Source of the DNA: Cupriavidus pauculus
GTDB taxonomy: Bacteria; Pseudomonadota; Gammaproteobacteria; Burkholderiales; Burkholderiaceae
Direction: 5' to 3'
Assembly (NCBI RefSeq): GCF_008801835.1
Contig: NZ_VZOW01000039.1
Coordinates: 1 to 51,924 of the forward strand
DNA: 51,924 bases
The position numbers were made by a program, and so were the translations under genes. Under the pieces are notes generated by a model. That model did not search any database. It was not told the DNA's origin and saw only the letters and a list, made by a program, of their open reading frames with translations. Positions 23,143 through 31,784 of this stretch are shown here, piece after piece (the stretch's first letter is position 1; each line of letters starts with the position of its first letter).

Positions 23143-23754
23143 GGCCGGCACGGCGGTGTCACACCAGGCGCGCAGGTTGTCGTAAGCGCGCGCAACGTGG
23201 TCTGGGCCGCGCGTCATGCTTTCCAGGCGCATCACTTCGACGCGCGCCAGCCCAATCGTGCCCAGCACGTATTTCAGGTACGGCGTGAAGAAGTCCTTCT
23301 GGCTGGCGGCGTCATCCGAGAACCGTCCACCGCACGACACCACGGCCAGGACCGCGCGATCGCGCAATAGCCCCTGCTTGCCCTGCGGCGTCCCCGCGAA
23401 GGTGCGTTCGGGGCGCACCACCAGGTCGATCCAGGTCTTCAGCGATGCCGGCAGTGTGAAGTTGTGCATCGGCGTGGTGATCAAGACGATGTCCGCCGCT
23501 TCGAGTTCGGCAATCAGCGCTTCCGACAACGCCAGCGCGGAGGGATCGGCCGCTTCGCGCTTTGCGGCCACCGCCAGATTGGCATCGGTGAATGCGGCGC
23601 CGATCGGCGGCAGCGGATTGGCAGCCAGGTCGCGCTCGATCACGACGAGCGGCCCGTGCTGCGCCGACAGTTGCGCGCGAACGATCTCGCCCGCGCGGCG
23701 GCTGGTGGACCTATCGCCGCGCGGGCTGACGTTCAGGTGTAGCAGTGTTGCCAT
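23131..23754 (-). CDS. azoR: FMN-dependent NADH:quinone oxidoreductase / azoreductase
   Basis: 207-aa flavodoxin-fold enzyme. Family motifs include LHLNVSPRGDRSTSRR at the phosphate-binding loop, ADIVLITTPMHNFTLPASLKTWID, RTFAGTPQGKQGLL and VSCGGRFSD. AzoR proteins reduce quinones and azo compounds with NADH through FMN. It may be the third gene of the ahpD-GNAT unit upstream on the same strand (15-base gap), under the MarR regulator. Confidence 0.92.
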   Translation of the reverse strand: MATLLHLNVSPRGDRSTSRRAGEIVRAQLSAQHGPLVVIERDLAANPLPPIGAAFTDANLAVAAKREAADPSALALSEALIAELEAADIVLITTPMHNFTLPASLKTWIDLVVRPERTFAGTPQGKQGLLRDRAVLAVVSCGGRFSDDAASQKDFFTPYLKYVLGTIGLARVEVMRLESMTRGPDHVARAYDNLRAWCDTAVPALLA

Positions 23755-23769
23755 TGTCTTGCGACCTAA

Positions 23770-24219
23770 TCAGTCGATCATATGGTTGAAGCGCAGCGCC
23801 CGGGCCAGCAGGCCGTTGCGGTAATAGAAGCGATGGCCCAGCACGTTTGTCAGCGGGGTGTCGAGCACAAGCTGACGGCAGCCCTGGGCAGCGGTTTCCG
23901 CCTTGAGCCAGTTCATCAGCTGATGCCCGTGGCCGCCACTGCGCGCGCCGGCATCGGTCACGAGGTCGTCGACATAACAGTACTTGCCGTAGACCAGATT
24001 CTCGGCAAGGCGATAGCCGGCCAGCGCCACCCACTGGTTGTCCTGCCACATCCCGACCAGCCGGTAGCCGTCCAGCGTCTGGCGTTGCCAGCGCGCGACG
24101 AATTCTTCCGCGTTGGCCAGATGCGGACGAAGCTGGTGCATCAGCGCAAAGGATGCCGCGACGTCGGCCGGCGTGTCGATGCGACGAATCTGATTTTGCT
24201 GCGCGGCGGCGATTTGCAT
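23770..24219 (-). CDS. GNAT family N-acetyltransferase
   Basis: 149-aa acetyltransferase with a recognisable fold: YRLVGMWQDNQWVALAGYR, VDDLVTDAGARSGGHGHQLMNWL as the acetyl-CoA loop, and GHRFYYRNGL. Substrate unknown. Its start overlaps the stop of the AhpD-like gene in the sequence TGATG, so translation is coupled. Confidence 0.85.
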   Translation of the reverse strand: MQIAAAQQNQIRRIDTPADVAASFALMHQLRPHLANAEEFVARWQRQTLDGYRLVGMWQDNQWVALAGYRLAENLVYGKYCYVDDLVTDAGARSGGHGHQLMNWLKAETAAQGCRQLVLDTPLTNVLGHRFYYRNGLLARALRFNHMID

Positions 24220-24680
24220 CAGCGCGCTCCGGCCGGCGCATCGGCGGGCGGCGGCGGAAAGTGCAGTCCCACGGCGATACGGTTCCAGGCGTTGATCGAC
24301 GCAACCGTGGCGGCCAGGAACACCAGTTCGTCGTCGCTGAAGACGGCGCGCGCGTCTGCCAGCGCGGTGTCGCGGGCGGGCCCATCGCTCATGCGGGTGA
24401 GCGCCTCGGCCCAGTCCAGTGCCGCCGTTTCGCGCGCCGTGTAGATGCCCGCGTCACGCCAGCCGGCCAGCAGATCGAACTTGCGCGGATCGATGTCGAG
24501 CTTGCGCGCGATGTTCAGGTGAAACTGCAGGCAGAACGCGCAGCCGTTGATTTGCGAGACGCGCAGCTTCACGAGCTCGGTCAGCGCGGGGTCCATGCCG
24601 GCCGTCGTGACCGCCTTGCTAACGCCGCTCAGGGCCGCGTACACATCGGGGGCCGTCCGTGTGAAAGCCTGGAAATCCAT
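24219..24680 (-). CDS. AhpD-like carboxymuconolactone decarboxylase family protein
   Basis: 153-aa protein with the alkylhydroperoxidase active-site motif CAFC (Cys47, Cys50) followed by His54, and the usual E..K.R.S.INGC context. Members act as thiol peroxidase adaptors or detoxifying enzymes. It is the first gene of the unit with GNAT and azoR, divergent from the marR gene over a 59-bp region that contains a palindrome. This arrangement suggests MarR-controlled electrophile or peroxide defence. Confidence 0.88.
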   Translation of the reverse strand: MDFQAFTRTAPDVYAALSGVSKAVTTAGMDPALTELVKLRVSQINGCAFCLQFHLNIARKLDIDPRKFDLLAGWRDAGIYTARETAALDWAEALTRMSDGPARDTALADARAVFSDDELVFLAATVASINAWNRIAVGLHFPPPPADAPAGAR

Positions 24681-24700
24681 CTTCGACTCCTTCGGGTAAG

Positions 24701-24738
24701 ATGTCAGAGTTCGAAGATTAATATAAGAGCTCTGACAT
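24701..24738. promoter_or_regulatory. palindromic operator between ahpD-like and marR genes
   Basis: Perfect 9-bp inverted repeat ATGTCAGAG (24701-24709) / CTCTGACAT (24730-24738) with an AT-rich centre including TTCGAA. The right arm ends one base before the marR ATG. Its place between divergent genes suggests MarR binding that represses both directions. Confidence 0.7.
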
Positions 24739-24739
24739 T

Positions 24740-25255
24740 ATGAGGAAGACCCTGTCGTCGAAGGGGAAAAGCGCCGGGCTTGCTGCCGAGACCACGCGGA
24801 TTCCCGCACCCGGCGAAGGCAAGCGTGGCGAAAGCGGCTATCTGGCGTATCTGTTGCGGCAGGCCAGCGCGGCCAATCGCCTGCAGATGGAGCGCGCGCT
24901 GGCCGATCTCGGCGTGACGCTGCCGCAGTTTTTTGTGCTGACGATGCTCGGCGCGTATCCGGGCGCATCGGGCGCGGACATCGCACGGTTGGCATTGCTG
25001 ACGCCGCAGACGGTCAGCGTGATCATGAACAATCTGGAGAAGATGGGCGCGATCGCGCGCCAGCCGCATCCGGTTCACGGCCGCATCCAGACCGTCGCCC
25101 TCAGCGATGCGGGGCGCGCGCTGCTGGCGCAGTGCAAGGTCCGCGCCGCCGAGGTGGACAAGCAACTGCGCGCCGGGCTCAGCCCGGAAGAAGAACAGAT
25201 CGTGCGGCGCTGGCTGGTCAGCCTGGCCGCGCCGGACAGCGATCTGACGGCGTAA
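24740..25255 (+). CDS. MarR family transcriptional regulator
   Basis: 171-aa regulator with a winged-helix domain: LPQFFVLTMLGAYPGASGADIARLALLTPQTVSVIMNNLEKMG reads as helix-turn-helix, followed by a wing (HPVHGRIQTVALSDAG). A basic N-terminal extension of about 30 residues precedes it. It is divergent from the ahpD/GNAT/azoR unit, and a perfect inverted repeat touches its start codon, so autorepression is likely. The inducer is unknown. Confidence 0.92.
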   Translation: MRKTLSSKGKSAGLAAETTRIPAPGEGKRGESGYLAYLLRQASAANRLQMERALADLGVTLPQFFVLTMLGAYPGASGADIARLALLTPQTVSVIMNNLEKMGAIARQPHPVHGRIQTVALSDAGRALLAQCKVRAAEVDKQLRAGLSPEEEQIVRRWLVSLAAPDSDLTA

Positions 25256-25289
25256 GGCGCGGCAGGAAACAAGGCCCGCGCGCGGCATG

Positions 25290-25323
25290 AAAAAAAGGCC
25301 CGCCGACTTGCGTCACGCGGGCC
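25290..25323 (-). terminator. intrinsic terminator of the M20 peptidase gene
   Basis: On the minus strand GGCCCGC/GCGGGCC with a 13-base loop is followed by seven T residues. Confidence 0.85.
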
Positions 25324-25394
25324 ATCATCGCATCACAACTACGGATTCATTGCGGCGCCAGCGGTGCGGAAAACCGCCGGCGCACTTCGCGGAC

Positions 25395-26663
25395 TCAGCG
25401 CATCAGGTCCGACAGCGCCAGCGCCACCACCTTGGTCGCGCGGTTCAGGTCGTTCAGACGCAGGTTCTCGTCGGAATTATGGCCGCGCGCTTCCATCAGC
25501 GGGCGCGGACCGGCGCCGTACAGCACGGTCGGGATGCCGCGGCTCGTGTAGTGGCGCGCGTCGGTGTAGAGCGGCACGCCCTGCACCGGAATTTCCACGC
25601 CGAACACGGCTTCGGCGCGTTGCTTGAGCGCGCCGATCAGCTTGTCCACGCCCGGCAGTTCCGACAGCGGCTCGGCCAGGATGATGCGCTCGACCTTGAC
25701 CTCGATGCCCGGACGCTCGCGAGCGGCCTTCTCCACCACGGCGCGCAGTTCGCCTTCCGCGTCGAAGCCGATTTCCTCGGGAATCATGCGGCGGTCCACG
25801 CGGAACGTCACCAGGTCGGGCACCACGTTGGTGTTGATTCCGCCCTTGATCAGGCCGACGTTGAGCGTTGCGGTGTCAATGCCCGGCACCTTGCTCTTGC
25901 GCGTTGCCAGTTCGGCGCGCAGGCCGTAAATCGATTGCAGGATGTGCGTGGCGGCCTCGATGGCATCGACGCCGGTGTGCGGCATCGCGGCGTGGCCCTG
26001 CTTGCCCTTGACCGTGACTTCCACGTGCAGGCAGCCGTTGTGCGCCGACGTGATGCCGTACGAGAAGCCGGCCGAAATCGCATAGTCGGGCTTGGTCAGA
26101 CCTTCGTCGAGCAGGAACTTCGGGCCGATGTCGCCGCCGGTTTCCTCGTCGTACGTGAATTGCAGCTCCACGGTGCCGTTGATCTTGGCGCCCTGCTTCT
26201 CGGCTTCGATCAGCGCCAGCACGGCGTAGGCGTAGGTGGCGAAATCCGACTTCGACACCGCCACGCCGCGGCCGTACATGACCGGGCCGTGCTCGCTGTC
26301 GGCGATTTCGCCGCCGTACGGATCCTTGGTCCAGCCCAGGCCCGGGGGCACCACGTCGCCGTGCGCGTTCATCGCGATCACCGGACCGCCGTTGCCAAAC
26401 GTCTTGCGCACCAGCAGATTGGTGGCGCTGATCATGCCGGCCGCCTTGACCTTGTCTTCCGGCACCTTGTGCGCTTCCACCTTGAAGCCCAGCCCTTCCA
26501 GCAGTTCACGCGCGCGCTTGCCATGTGCGTCGCAGTCGCCCGGCGGGTTGTCCGACGGCACTTTCACCAGCTCGGCCAGGAAAGCTTCCTGCTGCGGGCG
26601 GTGCGCGTCGATGTACTGGATCAGCGTGGATTCGATGGGATTCATGTTGTCTCGTGCGGTCAT
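25395..26663 (-). CDS. M20 family metallo-amidohydrolase (ArgE/DapE/ACY1-like)
   Basis: 422-aa di-zinc hydrolase. Catalytic motifs are AMNAHGDVVPPG (first metal His and Asp), YDEETGGD (general base and metal Glu pair), a dimerisation domain with GHAAMPH, and the final metal His in EARGHNSDENL. Such enzymes deacylate N-acyl amino acids or cleave dipeptides. It lies 46 bases downstream of an allantoate-amidohydrolase-type gene on the same strand, so both probably serve the same nitrogen catabolism. A second ATG at 26645 is preceded by a better purine tract. Confidence 0.88.
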   Translation of the reverse strand: MTARDNMNPIESTLIQYIDAHRPQQEAFLAELVKVPSDNPPGDCDAHGKRARELLEGLGFKVEAHKVPEDKVKAAGMISATNLLVRKTFGNGGPVIAMNAHGDVVPPGLGWTKDPYGGEIADSEHGPVMYGRGVAVSKSDFATYAYAVLALIEAEKQGAKINGTVELQFTYDEETGGDIGPKFLLDEGLTKPDYAISAGFSYGITSAHNGCLHVEVTVKGKQGHAAMPHTGVDAIEAATHILQSIYGLRAELATRKSKVPGIDTATLNVGLIKGGINTNVVPDLVTFRVDRRMIPEEIGFDAEGELRAVVEKAARERPGIEVKVERIILAEPLSELPGVDKLIGALKQRAEAVFGVEIPVQGVPLYTDARHYTSRGIPTVLYGAGPRPLMEARGHNSDENLRLNDLNRATKVVALALSDLMR

Positions 26664-26709
26664 CGTCTAGCTCTGGAGTGTTGGGAGGGGCGCCGTGCGT
26701 GCGGCGCGC

Positions 26710-27966
26710 TTATTGGGTACGTTGGAAGTGCTCGACGAAATCGGCAAACACGCGCGCCGCGATTTCGGCGTCTTCCGCGGTCATGGTCTCGGTGGGATGG
26801 TGGCTGATGCCGCCGTTGCCGCAGCGGACAAACAGCATGGCCACATCGGCAATGGCGGCGATGGCCATGGCGTCATGGCCGGCGCCGGAGGGCAGATGAC
26901 GCACGGGCACGCCCTGGCGCTGCACCGCGGCGGCCCATTGCGACTGCAGCCACGGCGCGCACGGCACGCTGGCCGCTTCGTGCGTCTTACGGATGTGCAC
27001 GCGCACATTGCGGCGCGCGCAGACACGTTCGATTTCGGCCAGCACGTCATTGACGGCAGCCTCGCGCTCGGCGTCCACGCCCGCGCGAATGTCGATGGAG
27101 AACACGGCGCGCCCGGGCACTACGTTGGTGGCGCCGTTCGGCACATTGAACTGGCCTACCGTGCCCACCAGGCCCGGCTTGCCGCCGCAGCGCTTTTCGA
27201 TGAACAGGCCGATTTCCGCGCCGGCCATCGCCGCGTCGCGACGCATGTCCATCGGCACGGTGCCGGCGTGTCCGGCCAGGCCTTCGAGTTCGACGATAAA
27301 GCGCGTGGCGCCCGAGATCGCCGTGACGACGCCCACCGGCAGCCCTTCGTTGAGCAGCACCGGGCCCTGTTCGATATGGACTTCGACGAAGGCCAGCACC
27401 TTCTCGCGGTCATGCCTGGCGGCAGGCAGTTGCGCGGCGTCGAAGCCGGCCGCGCGCATCACGTCGCGCATCGTGCGGCCGGCATCGTCGACGTTGTCGA
27501 GCACGTTGTGGTCGAACGTCCCGGCGATCGCGCGGCTGCCCAGCAGCGTCGCCTTGAAACGCACGCCCTCTTCCTCGGCAAACCCGATCACTTCGATCGC
27601 GAACGGGAAACGCTTGCCTTGCCGGTGCCATTCGGCCACGCAGGCGATCGGCAGGATCACGCCCAGGTTGCCGTCGTAGCGGCCGGCGTCGCGCACGGTG
27701 TCGAAGTGCGATCCGGTGAGCAGCGCAGGCGCGTTGGCCTGCGCGCCTTCGTAGCGGCCGATCACGTTGCCCGCGGCGTCGCGGCGCACCGTCATGCCGG
27801 CCGCCTGCATCCATTCGGTCAGTTGCGCGGCCGCGCCGTGATGCGCGTCGGTCAGATAGGTGCGGGTAAGAATGCCGGGCTGGTCGGTATGAACGGCCAG
27901 GGCGTCGGCCCAGGCCATGATGCGGGTGCCGATGTCGGCGGACAACGGCGTGGTGATTGCTGCCAT
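26710..27966 (-). CDS. Zn-dependent hydrolase, allantoate amidohydrolase / N-carbamoyl-L-amino acid hydrolase family
   Basis: 418-aa M20-type amidohydrolase. Family motifs: LLTGSHFDTVRDAGRYDGNLG, GFAEEEGVRF, FVEVHIEQGP, GLAGHAGTVPMDMRRDA and PSGAGHDAMAIA. These define the HyuC/AllC/UraA group, which removes carbamoyl or ureido groups. Allantoate, an N-carbamoyl amino acid or ureidoglycine are the candidates. The nearby glyoxylate operon favours a purine-ureide substrate, which is inference. It is divergent from dctA. Confidence 0.88.
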   Translation of the reverse strand: MAAITTPLSADIGTRIMAWADALAVHTDQPGILTRTYLTDAHHGAAAQLTEWMQAAGMTVRRDAAGNVIGRYEGAQANAPALLTGSHFDTVRDAGRYDGNLGVILPIACVAEWHRQGKRFPFAIEVIGFAEEEGVRFKATLLGSRAIAGTFDHNVLDNVDDAGRTMRDVMRAAGFDAAQLPAARHDREKVLAFVEVHIEQGPVLLNEGLPVGVVTAISGATRFIVELEGLAGHAGTVPMDMRRDAAMAGAEIGLFIEKRCGGKPGLVGTVGQFNVPNGATNVVPGRAVFSIDIRAGVDAEREAAVNDVLAEIERVCARRNVRVHIRKTHEAASVPCAPWLQSQWAAAVQRQGVPVRHLPSGAGHDAMAIAAIADVAMLFVRCGNGGISHHPTETMTAEDAEIAARVFADFVEHFQRTQ

Positions 27967-28365
27967 GTGTTTGTCTCTCCTGCTGGCGGTGCGTGAGCCC
28001 GGTAGTGTCTGCCCCGGGCGGGCGCCCGAAAGCCGTGGCTCTATTCTGTGCGATTCATGTTAGCACAGTGAATTCAAAAATTGCATACAAAAATGATATG
28101 CACTATATTGGCCTCCACGCACCGACAATCCGCCGCGGACAATCCAGTCCGGACAAGTGGATTGCGTGGATTCCGCCTCAACAGGGGGGCTTTCCGCGCC
28201 GGACAAGGGCCTGCGGGCCGATTGTCACGGTGATGCCACGCCGCACGCCGCATCAGCGTTGTCTTTGCTGACCGGTGCGACGGCATTCCTGAATCAGATC
28301 AGGGCCGGCCGATGGCGCATCGATCACCGACAGCGCCACGGACCAGGCCCGGCATGGAGACAACA
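27967..28365. promoter_or_regulatory. 399-bp divergent regulatory region (amidohydrolases / dctA)
   Basis: An AT-rich core (28040-28110) carries two inverted repeats: CTGTGC/GCACAG at 28046-28068 and GCATA/TATGC at 28083-28101. A sigma-70 promoter toward dctA reads TTGCAT (28081-28086), 17 bases, TATATT (28104-28109). The second repeat covers the -35 element and spacer, as expected for a repressor site. The GntR regulator encoded after dctA is the likely binder. The rest of the region has no gene that I can support. Confidence 0.6.
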
Positions 28366-29769
28366 ATGCAGCATGCCGTACCCACGCAGCGCGCCGCCGG
28401 TGCACGCCTGCACACTCGCTTCACTCGTTCCCTGTTCGGCCAGGTGCTGATCGCCCTGGCGCTGGGCACGCTGCTGGGGCTTGCGTTTCCCGAATTCGCG
28501 GCCAAGCTCAAGCCGCTTGGCGACGGCTTCATCAAACTGATCAAAATGCTGATCGGACCGGTGGTGTTCTGCGTGGTGGTCGCCGGCATCTGCGGCGCTG
28601 GCGAGTTGAAGAAAGTAGGCCGTGTCGGCATCAAGGCCGTGGTGTATTTCGAGGTCGTGACCACCATCGCGCTGGCGCTTGGCGTGGTGCTGGCCTATGT
28701 GTTCCAGCCCGGCGCGGGCATGAACGTCAATCCGCACAATCTCGACGCTTCCGCCATGGCCGCGTATGTGGAATCGGCCGACAAGGTGAAAAGCGCGGGC
28801 ATGGTCGATTTCCTGCTCAAGCTGATTCCGAACACCATCATGGGCGCGTTTTCCAGCGGCGACGTGCTGCAGGTGCTGCTGGTGTCGGTGCTGTTCGGTT
28901 GCGCGCTGTCGCTGGTCGGCGAGCCCGGCCGGCCCCTGGTCAGGCTGATCGACAACTTCTCGCAGACGCTTTTCAAGATGATGGGATTCATCATCAAGTT
29001 GGCGCCGCTGGGCGTGCTGGGTGCGGTGGCATTCACGGTGGGCAAGTACGGTATCGGATCGCTCAAGCAACTCGGTTTTCTGGTGATCCTGTTCTATGGC
29101 GCGGTGCTGGTGTTCGTGCTGGGCGTACTTGGCATCATCATGCGACTGTGCGGTTTTTCGGTGCTCAAGCTGATCCGCTATCTGCGCGCCGAATTGCTGG
29201 TGGTGCTTGGCACCGCATCATCGGACAGCGTGCTGCCGCAGGTCATGAGGAAGCTCGAATTCATGGGCATCAGGAAGTCCGTGGTCGGCCTGGTGATTCC
29301 TACCGGGTATTCGTTCAACCTCGACGCATTCTCGATCTACCTGACGCTGGCCGCGGTATTTATCGCGCAGGCCACCAATACGCCGCTGGCGATGGGCGAC
29401 CTGCTCGGCATTCTGGCCGTGGCGCTGGTTACCTCGAAGGGTGCGCATGGCATTCCGGGCTCGGCCATTGTGATTCTTGCCGCCACGCTTTCGGCACATC
29501 CGGCCATTCCGGCGATTGGTCTGGTGCTGGTGCTGTCGGTGGACTGGTTCATCGGCATCGCGCGCGCGGTGGGCAACCTGATCGGCAACTGCGTGGCGAC
29601 GGTGGTCGTGGCAGCCTGGGAGCGCGATATCGACCGCGAGCGGGCGCACGCGGTACTCGACGGCGCCATCCCCGCGGGCGACCTCGACGAGGGCCTGTCG
29701 GCAGCGGCGCAAACCCCCGGGGAAGTCCCTGTGCCGGCATCGCTGCCCGGTGTGGCCTCGGGGCGCTAG
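28366..29769 (+). CDS. dctA: DctA-type C4-dicarboxylate/proton symporter
   Basis: 467-aa inner-membrane symporter of the dicarboxylate/amino-acid:cation family. It matches DctA closely: LFGQVLIALALGTLLG, KLIKMLIGPVVFCVV, LGTASSDSVLPQVMRKLE (serine-rich reentrant loop), VIPTGYSFNLDAFSIYLT and SKGAHGIPGSA. Substrates of DctA include succinate, fumarate, malate and orotate. ATG 28366 follows GGAGA with six-base spacing; upstream in-frame ATGs are less well placed. The regulator gene follows after 52 bases. Confidence 0.93.
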   Translation: MQHAVPTQRAAGARLHTRFTRSLFGQVLIALALGTLLGLAFPEFAAKLKPLGDGFIKLIKMLIGPVVFCVVVAGICGAGELKKVGRVGIKAVVYFEVVTTIALALGVVLAYVFQPGAGMNVNPHNLDASAMAAYVESADKVKSAGMVDFLLKLIPNTIMGAFSSGDVLQVLLVSVLFGCALSLVGEPGRPLVRLIDNFSQTLFKMMGFIIKLAPLGVLGAVAFTVGKYGIGSLKQLGFLVILFYGAVLVFVLGVLGIIMRLCGFSVLKLIRYLRAELLVVLGTASSDSVLPQVMRKLEFMGIRKSVVGLVIPTGYSFNLDAFSIYLTLAAVFIAQATNTPLAMGDLLGILAVALVTSKGAHGIPGSAIVILAATLSAHPAIPAIGLVLVLSVDWFIGIARAVGNLIGNCVATVVVAAWERDIDRERAHAVLDGAIPAGDLDEGLSAAAQTPGEVPVPASLPGVASGR

Positions 29770-29821
29770 AATCACGCCATCCCATTTCCACGCGCGGAGC
29801 AGGCAACAGTCGCGCGACACC

Positions 29822-30514
29822 ATGCCCGAGCACATCGATCCAGACATGACCTCCGAGGCGATTGCCGACGACATCGTCGCCGCCATCGTCTCGCACCGGC
29901 TGCCGCCGGGCACCAAGCTGCGCGAGGAGGCGCTGGCGAGCGTCTATCGCGTCAGCCGCACCAAGGTCCGCGCGGCGCTCCTGATGCTATCCAAAGACAA
30001 GGTCATCCAGATCGTGCCGGACAAGGGCGCGTTCGTGGCCAAGCCAAGTGCCGAGGAAGCACGCGAGGTCTTTGCCGTGCGCCGCATCCTGGAGGCGGCG
30101 CTGGCGCGCGAATTCGTCGCCAAGGCGACGGCGGCGGACTACAAGCGCATCGAGAAGCATCTTTCGGCCGAACGCAAGTCGCTGAGCGGCAGCGACGCGC
30201 AGACGCGCACGCGCCTGCTTGGCGATTTCCATATCGTGCTGGCGGAAGTGGCTGGCAACAATGTGCTGACGGAAATCATGCGCGAGCTGTCGATGCGCAG
30301 CGCGGTGATCACGATGCTCTACCAGAGCCGTCGCGACGCCACCTGCTCGTCCGACGAACACCGCGCGTTCATCGACGCGGCCAAGGCCGGCGATGCGGAT
30401 CTGGCGGTCAGCCTGATGGTGGAACACCTGAACCACGTCGAAAGCGCGTTGCACTTCGACGAAATTCCCGCTGCGACGCGCGGCAAGGACTTGGTTGCCG
30501 CGTTGCTGGCCTGA
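29822..30514 (+). CDS. GntR family (FCD-domain) transcriptional regulator
   Basis: 230-aa regulator. The N-terminal winged helix (residues about 10-75: LPPGTKLREEALASVYRVSR, then TKVRAALLMLSKD, PDKGAFVAKPS) is followed by the all-helical FCD ligand domain with metal-site histidines in LLGDFHIVLAEV, SSDEHRAFIDA and LMVEHLNHVE. It probably controls dctA and the divergent amidohydrolases in response to a carboxylate ligand. ATG 29822 is chosen; the frame opens earlier inside dctA. A strong terminator follows. Confidence 0.9.
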   Translation: MPEHIDPDMTSEAIADDIVAAIVSHRLPPGTKLREEALASVYRVSRTKVRAALLMLSKDKVIQIVPDKGAFVAKPSAEEAREVFAVRRILEAALAREFVAKATAADYKRIEKHLSAERKSLSGSDAQTRTRLLGDFHIVLAEVAGNNVLTEIMRELSMRSAVITMLYQSRRDATCSSDEHRAFIDAAKAGDADLAVSLMVEHLNHVESALHFDEIPAATRGKDLVAALLA

Positions 30515-30637
30515 TCCTTTGCTTTGCGCTTGATCGCTATCAAGGACGGGGACGGGGTGCGAGGCGCATGATTCGTCTCGCCATGGAGTTGCGGGGGCGC
30601 ACTTCATGAGCTCTCCCCGCCCTTCGCAAGAAGGGCT

Positions 30638-30668
30638 GCCCGCAGACCGCAACGGCTGCGGGCTTTTT
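30638..30668 (+). terminator. intrinsic terminator after gntR
   Basis: GCCCGCAG/CTGCGGGC, 8-bp perfect stem with a 10-base loop, followed by five T residues. Confidence 0.88.
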
Positions 30669-30712
30669 CATTTGTTTTTCATTTGTGCGCCGGCTGGCCT
30701 TACCGGCCTGCC

Positions 30713-31669
30713 TTACCCGGCCGCCGTGGCCGCTGCAGTCGCCGCAGTCGTCCAACTGCTGCTGCGCTCGGTCCAGTAGCCGGGCTTGGTGTAAGCCTGT
30801 TTCAGATGCTCGATAAAGAAGCGGATCTTGGCCGGCACCGGACGCTGCTGCGGATACACGGCCAGGATGTCGTAGTCCGGCAGCGCGTATTCGTCCAGCA
30901 CGGTAATCAGCTCGCCGCTTTCCAGCTGCGGAAGAATTTCCCATGTGGACCGCCAGCCAAGTCCCAGGCTTTCTCCGGTCCAGCGATGCAGCAGCTCGCC
31001 GTCGTTGCAATCGAGGTTGCCGTTGACGCGCACCGTCACGGTCTTGCCGTTCTGCTGGAAATACCAGCCGCGCTGTTGTCCGCCCTGCAGGTTGAACGCG
31101 AGGCAGTTGTGTTTTTCCAGATCTTCGAGCGTGTGCGGCACGCCGTGCCTGGCGAAATATGCAGGCGTGCCGCACACCACGCGTTTGTTGGTGGCCAGCT
31201 TGATGGCGACAAAGTTGGGATCGATCGCACCGCCAATGCGGATCCCCACGTCGTAGCCCTCGCGCACCAAATCGACCACGCGGTCGGTCAGGTTGAACGA
31301 GATCTGGACTTCGGGATTGGCGGCCAGGAACGCTGGCGCGTGCGGCGCAACATGCTTGCGGCCGAACGCGGCCGGCGCCGACACGATCAAATGGCCGGTG
31401 GCCTTGTGTTTGCCTTCGGCGATCAGCATTTCCGCGCGATCGAGATCGGCCAGCGCCTTTTTGCACTGCTCCATAAACGCCGCGCCCTGTTCGGTCACGA
31501 CGATTCTGCGTGTCGACCGATGCAGCAGCTTGACGCCGATGCGTGCTTCCAGCGCGTTGATGCGCCTGCCGATCATGACCGGCGTGACGCCCTGCGTCAG
31601 GGCCGCCGCGGCCATGCTGCCGTGCTCGACCACGGCGATAAACGCTTCTATCTGTTTGAGTTTGTCCAT
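30713..31669 (-). CDS. LysR family transcriptional regulator
   Basis: 318-aa LysR-type regulator. The helix-turn-helix is at the N-terminus (MDKLKQIEAFIAVVEHGSMAAAALTQGV and VMIGRRINALEARIGVKLLHRSTR). The effector domain follows (LIVSAPAAFGRKHVAPH, VGIRIGG, ESLGLGWRSTWEI). A Ser/Thr/Ala-rich tail ends the protein. Genes of this type often flank glyoxylate carboligase operons, so control of gcl at 32.8 kb is plausible. A membrane-protein gene lies between, so this is inference. Confidence 0.92.
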   Translation of the reverse strand: MDKLKQIEAFIAVVEHGSMAAAALTQGVTPVMIGRRINALEARIGVKLLHRSTRRIVVTEQGAAFMEQCKKALADLDRAEMLIAEGKHKATGHLIVSAPAAFGRKHVAPHAPAFLAANPEVQISFNLTDRVVDLVREGYDVGIRIGGAIDPNFVAIKLATNKRVVCGTPAYFARHGVPHTLEDLEKHNCLAFNLQGGQQRGWYFQQNGKTVTVRVNGNLDCNDGELLHRWTGESLGLGWRSTWEILPQLESGELITVLDEYALPDYDILAVYPQQRPVPAKIRFFIEHLKQAYTKPGYWTERSSSWTTAATAAATAAG

Positions 31670-31784
31670 AGGGGCCAGCTAAGCCGATTGTCTCCTGCCG
31701 TCGCATTGTGAGGCATGGAAGGCTTGCCGCGCATCTCCGGAACGCTATGCGGCGCATGCAGCGCGCCGCGCCATGGCGCCGCCG

